A stretch of 64,000 nucleotides of DNA from Camarhynchus parvulus (taxonomy: Eukaryota; Chordata; Aves; Passeriformes; Thraupidae): assembly GCF_901933205.1 (NCBI RefSeq), contig NC_044572.1, positions 91,230,965 through 91,294,964 of the forward strand, read 5' to 3'. The notes under the pieces are model-generated. The model was not told the origin of the DNA, ran no database searches, and saw nothing but the letters and a program-made list of their open reading frames with translations. Shown in pieces: positions 53,363-63,581 of this stretch (position 1 is the first letter of the stretch; the number at the start of each line of letters is the position of its first letter). The translations under genes and the position numbers were made by a program.

Positions 53363-54804
53363 CTGGAAAAAACCAAAACAAAGCACCCATTTAAACCAGT
53401 AAAGTATATCAGTATCTAGCTAAAAGCAGTACTTTTTAATTTAAAAAGTCATCTTACTATAATATGAACAGCAGGTATCTCATTAGAACGTGACTAGGCT
53501 GAACAAAAAATGGAGTATATGATAAACTCAAAGTCATTACATTTTGTCCTACTTTTACTGATAGTTACAGAATATTTCAAAATATATTTGCAGAAAAAAG
53601 TACATTCAGAAAACATCAGTTCTATGAATACACCCACCACCAGTAAGATTCTGCAGTGGCATAACTATAAATAACTTTCAAATAGTTACATCAATCCTGC
53701 TGCACAGATTAGTTTAAAAAATATCAACAGCATAGAAGCCAAACAGACCTCCTGAAAACTGTAAACACTGTAGCTAAAGCAAACTTTGAAGCCTACTCAC
53801 AGTAATGTTTATTTTAAAAGCATAAACATCAATATTACATCAATACCATCATTTACTTCAGGGTGCCTTACAATATGGAAACTACTAAAATACTTCTCAA
53901 GCTTTATTGAATTGATAAGGTTAGTAAGGCAGTAATCTCAGATCCTATTCAAAAGAATCAAAATATTATTCCTATTCACAGCCCAAAAAACCCTCCAAAC
54001 AAAGCAGTTTCACTATAAAGTTTCATATTTCCATGATGTCACCACATAAAGGCAAGCACCTTTAACTTCATGGTTATCAACTACCACACACATCCAGATT
54101 CTCCAGATCTCCAACAGAGAACCATTGTCTACAATTACCCTAGGAACACTGAATTTTACAGGCAAGTTAGTTTTGCTTTTTAATTATTCCTTTGTCTGCA
54201 TGACTGCTGATGCCTCAAAAGCACTCCAGCAGAAGCACGCTGCTTCTTTACACAGTCTTTGCTCTCCCCCAGCATATTATACTTATCTACATATCCAGTA
54301 ATTTTATTCTTAATTATAATTTCTATTGATTCACCCAGAAGAAGAATCAAGGAGATTAAATATGAATCAAGGAGAATATAAAGAATTAAAATTCATTCCC
54401 TACCAATCAAGCCACTTACAAAAAACACTGTCAAGTAGGATATTGCCAGTTAGAGAAATCATTTACTCACTCAGTACATTTTTTAGTTCCTTAAAACTAT
54501 AGAGTGATTACCATGTCAATCACATGATTCACTATATAACACTTTTTTTTTTGCCTTGAAAGTGTGATTTGCATTGAGAAAAGTCTTTTTGCTCTGGAAA
54601 AAAGTTTAAGAACATTTCCAAACTCCTCTGTGATGCAGATAGAGAACAATTCTTTTTATTCTTCACCTGTGGACTTGTCTTCTCTGATTGCCACTTCACC
54701 TTGACAATCCACTGGTTTTACAACTAATCTTGATGCCACTAGCAGTTTACTAAAAACCAAAACAACAAACAAACAACCTCCAAAAAATCCCACAAGAAGT
54801 CTTC

Positions 54805-54810
54805 TACTGG
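54805..54810. repeat. Target-site duplication, left copy (TACTGG)
   Basis: TACTGG directly precedes the LTR's TG and is repeated exactly at 55222-55227 after its CA end. A 6-bp duplication is usual for alpharetro/betaretro-like integrases, while ERVL-type elements usually make 5 bp. Confidence 0.8.
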
Positions 54811-55221
54811 TGTCACCGTCATTTTTGAAAAATCCCCTTGCCCAGGATTCTTCTCCTGGGAAGCTGAGAAGCCTCAGAGAAAAAGGAAAACTATATTATC
54901 TCATTTACTCCTCCTGTGTTTTACTGCTTTGGAATGTGGTTTGGAGATTGTTTATCCAAAGGGTGGTTCTTTAATTGGTTTCATGTGAATTGTTTTAACT
55001 TAATGGCCAATCACGGTCAGGCTGTGTTGGGACTCTGGAAGGAGTCACGAGCTTTTCATTAGTATCTTTTAGCCTTCTGTCTGTATCCTTTCTCTATTCT
55101 TTAGTATAGTTAAGTATAGCATTCTTTAATATAATATCATAAAATAATAAACTAGCCTTCTAAGAACATGGAGTCAGATTTATCCTTCCTTCCTGCCATG
55201 GGGGACCCAGAAAATACCACA
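54811..55221 (+). mobile_element. Solo LTR of a songbird-type endogenous retrovirus
   Basis: The 411-bp element begins TGTCACC and ends ACCACA (5'-TG...CA-3'). It is flanked by a 6-bp direct repeat TACTGG (54805-54810 and 55222-55227). Internal phrases such as CCCTTGCCCAGGATTCTTCT, GGTTTGGAGATTGTTTATCC, CTTAATGGCCAATCACG and TAGCCTTCTGTCTGTATCC are those of an abundant zebra-finch LTR family (TguLTR5-like, named from memory). A CCAAT-containing region and an AATAAA near 55146 indicate plus orientation. No internal retroviral sequence remains, so it arose by LTR-LTR recombination. Orientation is opposite to INVS. Confidence 0.85.
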
Positions 55222-55227
55222 TACTGG
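55222..55227. repeat. Target-site duplication, right copy (TACTGG)
   Basis: This is an exact copy of 54805-54810, immediately after the terminal CA of the solo LTR. Confidence 0.8.
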
Positions 55228-55672
55228 CCTACATCTAGCTTTCTAAGGAACAGGCTGGTTTCTGAACACCTTTTTGCGTTATAATACTCACCTTCACACT
55301 GCTGTTTAGCCTGCTCCTCAGCATACACTGCAGTGCCAAGCATGATTTAACATGTCACTGTTCCCAACCAAGAAGCCAGATTCTCTAATTAACTATGTAC
55401 ATTCAGGTGCTCTTCCAGTATCTGTTCAACATGCTCACTTAGACATCACTAAACCACATTTCACTGCTAAGTTTTAACATAACCTCAACAGTGTCTTAAA
55501 TTGCTTGAAGCTGATGGGACTTGAACAAATATATTAAGAGAAATACATAAACATTAATTTCTCCCCAAAAGACACAAGCACATGGGCTTATGCTCAGATA
55601 ACACTGGTTCTTAAATCAGCAGGGTCCAAAATCAGCACCTTTCTCTCAAATTCCAGTTCCCCTTCTGTTAGT

Positions 55673-55674
<2 letters not shown>

Positions 55675-55733
<59 letters not shown>
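55675..55733. repeat. (AT)n dinucleotide microsatellite, about 29 units
   Basis: This is an uninterrupted AT run of 59 bases in intron 2. A perfect run of this length is expected to be highly length-variable and prone to assembly error. Confidence 0.97.
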
Positions 55734-55739
<6 letters not shown>

Positions 55740-56244
55740 TTAGAGACTAACAACAGGCAAAAATGGCCTAAAGCTCAAATGCAACATAACTAAATAGAGC
55801 AACAGATATCTATGTTCATTTTCAGTTCCCAAAAAGTGATGTAGCTGATGACAAGGAGTTTCCATGACTGCATACAGTCTGAGGGGAAACATGAGCAAGA
55901 GCCTCAAAACTTGATGCCAGTAATTTGCCTGAAGCTCCTGCACTACTTTTGAAGGTAAAGAAACTATCTTCAGCTAGCAGCAGATTTTCTCCTGCTGTTT
56001 ACCAGGGCTCTGTAAGGCCCTTAGAATGGTTAAAATCCTGTGAGCATTTCCCTAAAAGGGTGTCTTTGTGCTCAGGTTAAGAGACAGGACAAGGGCTAGG
56101 AGCTACTAGATCACCATCAGGTGCTAAGGGGAGATTAAGCTGAAGAAAGTCACTAGCCACAACACCTTGTGAACATCACAGCTGCAGCACATTACCATTT
56201 CTGTAATCAAGAAAGCACAGGTAGCCTTCAAAACATTCACATTA

Positions 56245-56261
56245 AGGTACATGGTGTACCT
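56245..56261. promoter_or_regulatory. Perfect IR3 steroid-receptor-like element
   Basis: AGGTACATGGTGTACCT has two exact 7-bp inverted arms (AGGTACA / TGTACCT) around a 3-bp spacer. GGTACAnnnTGTACC fits the palindromic response-element form of glucocorticoid, progesterone, androgen and mineralocorticoid receptors. This is a motif-only call in intron 2. Confidence 0.45.
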
Positions 56262-59200
56262 AAAATGTGCTTTGGCAAAAATAAATTCTCTTCACATATC
56301 TGCCTAATAAAGAAATTTTAGATCCATTCCCTTTTAGAATAAAAGTTCTCAGCCCACCAGAATATGCATTCCATAAGCTTATTGCCAACAGAGGTCATGA
56401 TCACAACAGAATCCAGGGCCCAAGTCCAAAATTTAACTCTCACAGCTGTACTTCATTCACTTCCTCACACCCTATGCAAACAGTCATATTAGACTCTTAA
56501 CATTTCTATGCATTTTTCAAACCAGAAAAGGAGAAAGGGCACCAGGAGGGTGTGAATTCTCCCTAATTATTAAAAGATAGACCATTTCTTGTCACTTGCA
56601 AGAATCTTGCCTGCTACAGTACCTGAGATTTATCCTACCTCCCGCAATGTAGAACAGGCAAGAGACAAGTAGCGAGAAGGATCAAACAATAGCACACAAC
56701 TGCATATTTGTAACCCATAGTTTAGTTAAAATTTACAATGAAACATCACATCAGAGATTTAGAAGCATTTGGATGCAAGCAAGGCATGATAAGGGTTTTA
56801 GAATGAGGAGCTGGACTGAACAGACACTTCAGTATAATGACTATTATAATCATTATTTTGTTCTTTTAAACAATTAAAACAATTAAATGCCTCTTTCCAA
56901 AGCATAAAATGGAAAATGATCATCCAAATACAAAATTAACTTTTACTCGCTTTTTCCCTAGGATCAAAATCATACAGATGGATTTTAACACTGAAAAATT
57001 GTTAATTAAAGACAAGTTCAGTGTTGTGCAAAACACAGGAAAGAAAATACTGCGAGCATTCCCCAAAGCACTAGAACATACAAATCTAAAACAACATGAT
57101 ACAGCACAGGACAACTCATGCAATGCAAACAATTAGCACATTTCTATCAGAACACTGATTATATAATTAACACTTGGCATATACTTGATGGCATTTAACC
57201 CACAGGCTTTTTAGAAAGTCCTGTGATTAAGCATTAGCAGTGGTTAACATAGAGATATACTTTGTTCCAAAGCCCCCCTTTCTCTAAATAAATTTTCTAC
57301 CTACCTTTGATTCCCTCTGTGCCTCTTTCTGGCACACGGTGTCAAAAGGAACACATTATCCAGAACACACTGTATTATTTCAAACACCTGTTCCTTTAAA
57401 ATTCATCCATACTCTAATTATATGCAAATAAAGCAACTATGTTTGTATACAGCCACATACACTCCACCAAGCTACAGATGGCAGCAGGAAAAATCACCAA
57501 AGAGTTTTGAGGGGCTGCTCCAAGGGACAGTTTGGCCAGCCTCTATGCCCCTCCTATGTTAATAACTGAACAGACAAAGCATGAGGAGGAAAGTAATAAT
57601 GAATTTAGGGGCTAAAAGGGCCTCCCTGAAAGGAGGAGAAAGTCAGGACTTTCCATTGCTGCATCCACCTCTAGCTACGTATCCAAGATGCAGAGCTTGG
57701 CTGTATTAGAGAAGTGTTTTTAAGCAATCCAGCAGACATAACACTAGAGTACTGTCCTGAATTAGCTGCTGCTGCTGAATGCAGTCATGAAATTCAGTGA
57801 AAAGCACCAATTGCTCAATTTGCTTCTGGTATCAAGTTATACTTTAAACAGTGACTGGTAAACAGCTAAAAATATTACTTTAATGCATTCTTCTTCTGCT
57901 AGGCAATACGTGAAGTTTTGGGTTGTTTTTTTTATTTTTTTCTTTTTGGTCCAGTTCTGGAAAAAGTAAGGTCTGTGTCATATCCTGTCAAAACACGGCA
58001 AAGCAGAAAAGCCAGATTTTGCTAGTACAGCAAATGCTACAAGGATTGTGCAGTTTTCTCTCCCATGCAAAAGTAAAACAGCATTTTTATCTTGTTGCTG
58101 CATGATCATCGTTGAAAGAAGAGCAATTTCCTTCTCTGGTTCTAATGGCTGTATTGTGGTATGTTTGACAAGATGTACCAGCAACAAGAAATAATACTTC
58201 CTTCATGTTTCCAAAAATACGTCTTTTGGCACGGAGATTAACAAAAACACACTGAAGTTAGCAAACGCTCTTTGTTGCTTCTTCAGAATTTGAAAACCCA
58301 CAGTTTTTTCACCTCTACATGCAGGCAGAAGGGTTTTTTAGAAACTCGGGTATTTTAAGCTAATTTGTAGCTGAATCTCACAGATTTCTAGAAGTATCTC
58401 CATATCATCTGCTGTTTATAAAATGTTTTTTAAAAGAGCAAAGAGATAGCATTAAATGCAAACAGTATATGTTTGAACTATCATATGGGAAAATACAGTT
58501 GAAGGCCCAACAAAAAACTGTTTCAACAAGTGCAGCTTCTATAGTCAGTTCCCTCAAACAGGTTCCTGTTGGAGTCAAATCAGTTCTAGTTATGTTTTGA
58601 GAAAATTAGATACACCTTGTAAAGAAGAGCCCCTTACTACTTTCTGTGCAGCTTGGACAAAACATCCACACAAGTCTTCACCTTGCCTTCAACACAGTTA
58701 AGCAGAAGATAGGTAAAGAAACGTGACTACTGGTTTCATGCTGTTAACATTAAATCCTTCACACACGTTAAAAGTGACAGTAAGTGGCATAAATACAGCC
58801 TGCGCTTTTTACTATTTCACAGTCCTTCAACCCTTACTAAGCTCCAGGAATAGGTTTTTCCAAAAAATACTGAGCAAATAGAGCTTCTTCAGTAGCACCT
58901 GGAATTGCATTTAATCAGAAACACTGAAAAATCCAAGTCTTCACCTATCATATGGCAGCCTTCCAAATATATGCAAGATTGGTTTTGGAACATAGAATAT
59001 ATACTGATTTTAAAAACTATTAACCTGGAATGCCATACCATTCCTAGAGGACAAGGGAAGGCAAAATCCTGAGCTTTTTAATGGATGGGATTTTTTTTTA
59101 ACTTCAGATTCAATCAGACTAGACTCTCTCATTACCTTTAATTTCTCTTGAGAAACATTGTCAGTCTATCAGAATCAAAGTAATAGATGAAGCTGGCTCA

Positions 59201-59593
59201 TTTTCACACATACTACACAGTAACAAAACTTTAGAAACAATGATGAATTATCTGTAAAACCACATTTATCAAATTTCCCAAAAAGCAATTTAAAAAATTA
59301 AGAATTTGCAGCTAAAGTATTTTGGCACAAAGCACTTCTCCAGAACTTACAAATTCCCTGAAAGGAGTTCTATCACTTACCAATTTTCTGTTTTACTACA
59401 CAAAGAAGTACCAATCAAAGGCAACAGGTAATAAAAAGTAAGAAAAAATCAATCATATTTTCAGGGCAACATTTATTCTAGAAGCACATATAACCAAGAC
59501 ATCAGAAGTATCTTTAAGATCTAAGCTGTAAGTCAAAACCAAAAAGCTTCAGTTCTGAAGTAATCCAAATGCATCTACAGTGAAAACATTTAC

Positions 59594-59763
59594 CTGCTAT
59601 TAGCTTTTGGAGGGTACTCTTATCTCCATTAACAGCAGCAGCATGCACTTCAGACGCTAACGAGGAACCACTGAAGAGGCAGTTTGCTGAAATATTCATA
59701 CTCTTTCAAGGTATTACTGTAGGTCACATCTGTGCCACCAACATTTTTTGTAGATATTCAGTT
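59594..59763 (-). CDS. INVS: INVS exon 2: 5'UTR end and coding start (residues 1-36)
   Basis: The exon is 170 nt, of which 64 nt (59763-59700) are 5' untranslated and 106 nt (59699-59594) code. The acceptor is TTTTTTTCTAG before AACTGAATA and the donor is ATAGCAG before GTAAAT. The coding part reads MNISANCLFSGSSLASEVHA, then AAVNGDKSTLQKLIAG, matching the inversin N-terminus (human begins MNKSENLLFAGSSLASQVHA). The start ATG has A at -3 (AGTATGA). Upstream ATGs in the untranslated part are listed separately. The first ankyrin repeat begins at SEVHAAAVNGDK and continues into exon 3 through a split glycine codon. Confidence 0.95.
59724..59744 (-). promoter_or_regulatory. uORF with nested start-stop (ATG TGA) in INVS 5'UTR
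   Basis: In the exon 2 untranslated part, ATG at 59744-59742 opens a six-codon frame whose last codon is a second ATG immediately followed by TGA (59729-59724). It ends 24 nt before the INVS start codon. Short uORFs and minimal ATG-stop elements generally lower or stall downstream initiation (established for other mRNAs). The effect here is inferred. Confidence 0.7.
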
Positions 59764-62700
59764 CTAGAAAAAAACCCAAAACCACATTAATAACACAGAA
59801 TTATTTTCATGATGAGTCATTAACATTATTCAAACAATGCTAAAGAGAATAAACTTCTGTTAAAAACAGAAAAGAAAAAACACAGGTTTTATATGTGAAT
59901 TAAATCTACTTCTAGCCAAAATTCACCAGAAAAAAAGCCTGCATTAAGAAATATATACCTATATATTGTAGTTTCATTGCCCTAAACACAAATTTCAGTC
60001 CATAAGCTTTGCCAAGTCTGTAAAGTGCTTCTGTGCAAATCAAACAGAGTGTTCTTCAGAGTGTCACCATGAATGCTTTAATTCAAACTTTAACCAATAA
60101 AGTTAGTTATCAAGTATCAATTTACTATAGTCCTGCATATAGAATCACAGAATATCCCGAACTGCAACAGACATACAAGGACCACTGAAGTCCAGCTCCT
60201 GGCCCTGCAATGAACATGCCCAAGAGTCATCCCATGTGCGCAAGAGCATTGTCTGAGCACTTGAACCCTGTCAAGCTGGTGACTGCTTCCACAGGGAGCA
60301 TGTTCCAGTGCCCAAGCACCCTCTGGATAAAGAGCCTTTTCCTGATATCCAACCTAAACCTCCCCTGACACAACTCCAAGCCATTCCCTTGTGTCCTGTC
60401 ACTGGTGACCACAGAGAAGAGATCAGTGCCTGCCCCTTGCCTTCCTCTCACAAGTTGTGACTGCAATGAGGTCTGCCTTCAGTCTCCTCTTCACCAGGCT
60501 GAACAGACCAAGGGACCTCAGCTGCTCCTCATGCAGCTTCCCCTCAAGGCCCTTCACCATCTTTGTAGCCTTCCTCTGGACGTTCTCTAATGGCTTAATA
60601 TCCTTCTTATATTGTGTCACCCAAAACTGCCCCCAGCACTGGAGGTGAGGCTGCCCCAGTGCAGAGCAGAGCAGGACAATCCCCTCCCTTACCCAGCTGG
60701 TGATGCTGTGCCTGATGCTTCCAGGGCACTGCTGATGACTCAGGTTCAACTTCCCACTGACCAGGTCCCTTTCCACAGCACTGCTTTCCAGCATCCCATT
60801 CTCCGTCTGTCCATGCACTCAGGTGCAGAATCCGGCACTTTGCCTCGTTAAATCTCACACAGTTGGTGATTGCCCAGGCCCCTGACTTGTTGAGCTCTCT
60901 CTACAGAGCCTCTTTGCCCTTGAGGGAGATTACAGCTCCTCCCAATTTTGTATCATTTGCAAACTTGTTTAGCATCCCTTCCAGTTGCACATCCAAGTCA
61001 ATAATGAAGAAATTGAAAATCACAGGGCTGAGGATGGAGCCCTGCAGAGCTCCACTAGTAACAGGTTCCTAGTCTGATGTCACTCCATTCACTGTAACCC
61101 TTTGTGCTCAACCCATGAGCCAGTTTCTCACCCATTACATGACCTGTTTATCCAGTTCTGTATTGGACATTTCGTCCAGGAGGAGACTCTGAGAGACAGT
61201 ATTGAAAGCTTTACTGAAATCCAAAGGGATTCCATCAACTGATGTGTCACCTGACCTTACTTCCATTGGGCATACACCTTCCTTTTTTCCATTAGCTCCA
61301 AAAGATCCCTGGTCAGCCAAGCCAGCTTTCTGCCTCTGACATTTTGGAATTGCCAGCTCCTGTACCCTTAGGAGGTGATGCTCAAGAAGTGATCAGCACT
61401 GATGGACCCCAGCACCTTCACAAGCATTTTCTCAGGGGATCTTACCATCTAGTTCCTCCATTTCCTTCACATTTTACCTCACAACAAATAAACTAAAATA
61501 TAAGAAATCTAGGGGCAGCAGCACAAAATTCAGCAAATAGCAAAGAACTCAGTGAAGCACCAGAAATATCCCAATAACAATAGCAATAATTTTTCCATAA
61601 AACTGACTGCACACAAAAGAGAATTAATAATGAAAAAATGTTAATAGTTTCCACATGAAAGCAAGAGTTCTGCATAAAGTGTTAGTAATTATACAGGTGA
61701 GAGAAGCAACCCATTACCTCTACAGCAATTCTTAGTAAAGTGTTATGATTCCATTGAACGGGCTAATTCTGCATCAGAGAAGTTCTGAAATATCAAGAGG
61801 GACTAGAAAAGGAAAATTTGTAACATTCCTCAGGTATTTTTCTCATGTATATAACAAACAGATGAACTGCTGTCTGGAAGACTTGCTTGATAAAGATCCT
61901 CATTAACAAAAAAATGAGACATGTAGTCAGTAAAAAAACAAGAAATAAGCAAAAGGTCTGCTTATAAAATGCTACATAATTGGCAATATCTGCAATATGC
62001 ACCATATTACTGGAATCAAGTAAATATTTCACTTTTCTTCTTTAAGCTAACATGTAGAAAAATATTAGACTCCTCAAGCCACTTAAAATGAAGGGACACT
62101 CACATGGACACCAAGGCCTCTTCAAGGTGTGTGTGAAATTTCATACCAAACACAGTATTTTTTCTGCTTTGCGTAACGCAGACAGCAAGAATTACATCAC
62201 ATTTCTGCTCAGCAAAACATGAGGTTGTTAAAATTTAAACATGACAGCACAATCATGCTATCAAATTTTATTGATACTTTCCAAGTGAAGACTGAGCTTT
62301 GAAAAAAATATCAAAGATTTTTCAAATGTGAGTTAGTGCACAAGATGTTCATTCTACAGATCAAAGAGCACAAGTTCTTAAAGTAGTCATGGCAGAACTG
62401 ATAAAAGCCAAGTTTCAATTTCAGACTATAAAAAATACATGACTTGTATTTATATCTATGTGTGCAAGAGTGTTTGCAGCTCATGAAACTGACAGGCCAC
62501 AAGATCTTTGCAGGGCCACACAAAGTCTGAGCCTGTCAGGCTTTCTATGAAACCAAGCGAGCCCTAACTTGAAAAAGGCTGATGTGAAGGATTTTCCTCT
62601 AAATGGTGTTACACCCCGTCCCCCTCCTTACACTATTGTACACACTGGAAACGTGACAAACGCAAAGCGCAGCCTTCTGTCATCTTTTTGAGACAGCTCT

Positions 62701-63243
62701 GCAAGGTCTCAGAGCATGTACGTATTCTGTAAGGTCCAAAGTTTTACTGGAAGAGGGCCGAGCCCTGAACTTCGGGTGTTCTTCATTTTCAGCATTTATA
62801 GCTGAGGAAGCGACAGAAAGCGCAAATCTGCGGAAGCGCCAAGGGATAAACATCAACGAAGACGCTCCACCCGAGCTGAAGTTTCCCAACCCGCCCAGCC
62901 CCGTCACACACAGGCTTCCAAGCACAAAGTTTCCTCCCCAACTCCGAGGACACGAAGCCCACAGGAAGCACAGTGCCTGAGCACCCCTTCTCCTGCTCCC
63001 CGCGCCAAACCCGCGTGCCCAGCCCCGGCTGAAGGCACAAGGCGGGATCCAAAGGAAACGCGGACAGCCGCTGGGGGCTGGCACGGAGCGATCCAGAGCG
63101 GAAGAGGGTGCGGTGCCACGGGACAGCCGCGCCACCAAAGCGGGAAGGGTTAACCCTGCCTCGCCCAGACCGCCTCCCTCTCGCCTTCCTTCCTCCCCTC
63201 CCTTCTCCCCTGCCCGGCGCTGCAGCTGCGCCCCGTAACTCAC
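59764..63243 (-). other. INVS intron 1
   Basis: This is an intron of about 3.5 kb between the presumed non-coding exon 1 and exon 2. It contains a CR1 at about 60139-61465, then AT-rich sequence 61466-62600, then rises into the CpG island from about 62750. A TGCGTAACGCA near-palindrome near 62171 recalls the 16-bp palindrome in intron 8. Confidence 0.55.
60139..61465 (-). mobile_element. CR1 LINE fragment, about 1.3 kb
   Basis: On the plus strand it starts ATAGAATCACAGAATATCCC and continues GTCCAGCTCCTGGCCCTGC, TCCAACCTAAACCTCCCCTG, CTTCACCAGGCTGAACAGAC and GGTGAGGCTGCCCCAGTGC, a reverse-complemented CR1 3' UTR and ORF2 end. The terminal segment (GGACTT...GGTCCTTGT...GATATTCTGTGAT on the minus strand) resembles the tail of the SINE at 8912-9043, consistent with that CR1 group being the SINE's mobilising partner. 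The coding remnant is frameshifted. It lies in the same direction as INVS. Confidence 0.9.
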
Positions 63244-63330
63244 CTCCACCCCGCCCTTCTCCTCATCGCGCCACCGCCTCCAGGCGCCGCCCCGCGGGCA
63301 GCCCCGGTGCGCTCTGGGTTCCACGCCTCC
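63244..63330 (-). other. INVS: INVS exon 1, non-coding, 5' end not determined
   Basis: A near-perfect splice donor GGAG before GTGAGT lies on the minus strand with the exon ending at 63244. It is inside the CpG island at the position expected for the first exon of INVS, and exon 2 requires an upstream exon because it begins with a polypyrimidine-AG acceptor. The exon carries an in-frame-looking ATG (MEPRAHRGC...), but this frame is not joined to inversin in known orthologues as I recall. I treat the exon as untranslated. The 5' boundary given is nominal. Confidence 0.55.
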
Positions 63331-63339
63331 TCTCCCGTT

Positions 63340-63390
63340 CTCTCTCTCTCTCTCCCCCTCGTTTCTTTCCTCCTCCTCCTCCTGCTCCGT
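63340..63390. repeat. CT/TCC pyrimidine-rich tract in promoter
   Basis: CTCTCTCTCTCTCTCC and TCCTCCTCCTCCTCC runs lie between the two first exons. Such polypurine/polypyrimidine tracts occur in TATA-less promoters and can bind GAGA-like or MAZ/SP factors. The functional role here is inference. Confidence 0.75.
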
Positions 63391-63407
63391 GCCCTCCCCT
63401 TCCCGGA

Positions 63408-63427
63408 ACTACGCTTCCCGGCGTGCC
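63408..63427 (+). promoter_or_regulatory. SBS/ZNF143-like promoter motif
   Basis: ACTACGCTTCCCGGCGTGCC keeps the frame of the vertebrate SBS consensus (ACTACAATTCCCAGCATGCC), with CpG-type variants at several positions. The motif is typical of bidirectional housekeeping promoters and overlaps an ETS-like CCGGAA. It lies between INVS exon 1 and the ERP44 start. Confidence 0.6.
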
Positions 63428-63476
63428 CCGGGTGCGCGCGGCGGAGCGCGGGCCCCGCGGTGGAACTTGCCCGGGT

Positions 63477-63489
63477 GTTTCCTGGCGAC
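63477..63489 (+). promoter_or_regulatory. RFX X-box-like motif
   Basis: GTTTCC-T-GGCGAC satisfies the relaxed X-box pattern RYYNYY N1-3 RRNRAC bound by RFX factors, which control many ciliary genes. INVS is such a gene. The pattern is loose, so a chance match in a GC-rich promoter is quite possible. Confidence 0.4.
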
Positions 63490-63505
63490 GGGGGGAAGTG
63501 CAGGA

Positions 63506-63528
63506 GCCGCCGCCGCCGCCGCCGCCGC
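63506..63528 (+). repeat. (GCC)n triplet repeat in ERP44 5'UTR/promoter
   Basis: Seven perfect GCC units plus a partial one lie about 54 bp before the ERP44 start codon. GC-rich triplets in 5' untranslated regions are common in CpG-island genes and may be length-variable. Confidence 0.9.
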
Positions 63529-63581
63529 GGAGAGTGGGAGCCGCGCTTCTCCCCTCCCCGCTCCCGGCCGCCCGATCTACC

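Larger units (their letters stand above)
53363..59593 (-). other. INVS intron 2
   Basis: This is an intron of about 6.2 kb holding a solo LTR with target duplication (54805-55227), an (AT)n microsatellite (55675-55733) and a perfect IR3 steroid-receptor-like repeat (56245-56261). The stretches 53363-54804, 55228-55674 and 56262-59593 are AT-rich, and I recognise no other element in them. Confidence 0.6.
1..63330 (-). other. INVS: INVS (inversin) gene body, 5' half, exons 1-10
   Basis: Nine coding exons read from right to left assemble into one continuous 488-codon reading frame made of ankyrin repeats. I recognise it as vertebrate inversin (nephrocystin-2), for example from GRTPLMYCVLADRLDCAEAL, TPLHLTTRHKSPKCLALLLK and SPLHWAALGGNADVCQILIE, which match the human protein almost residue for residue. 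Inversin is a scaffold of the ciliary inversin compartment and acts in left-right patterning, kidney tubule development and the switch between canonical and planar-polarity Wnt signalling (family knowledge). All internal junctions obey GT-AG and the phases are consistent. The gene continues past position 1, where the last ankyrin repeats and the IQ/calmodulin-binding C-terminal half must lie. The 5' end at 63330 is nominal because the transcription start is not visible. Confidence 0.96.

Noticed and set aside
60227..60858. Several 60-130-residue open frames
   Set aside because: These are remnants within the CR1 copy at 60139-61465.
62680..63324. 214-residue open frame on the minus strand in the CpG island
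   Set aside because: It crosses the strong GTGAGT donor at 63243-63238, is low-complexity Gly/Arg/Ser-rich translation of GC-rich DNA and resembles no protein. It is explained by the island and the non-coding INVS exon 1.
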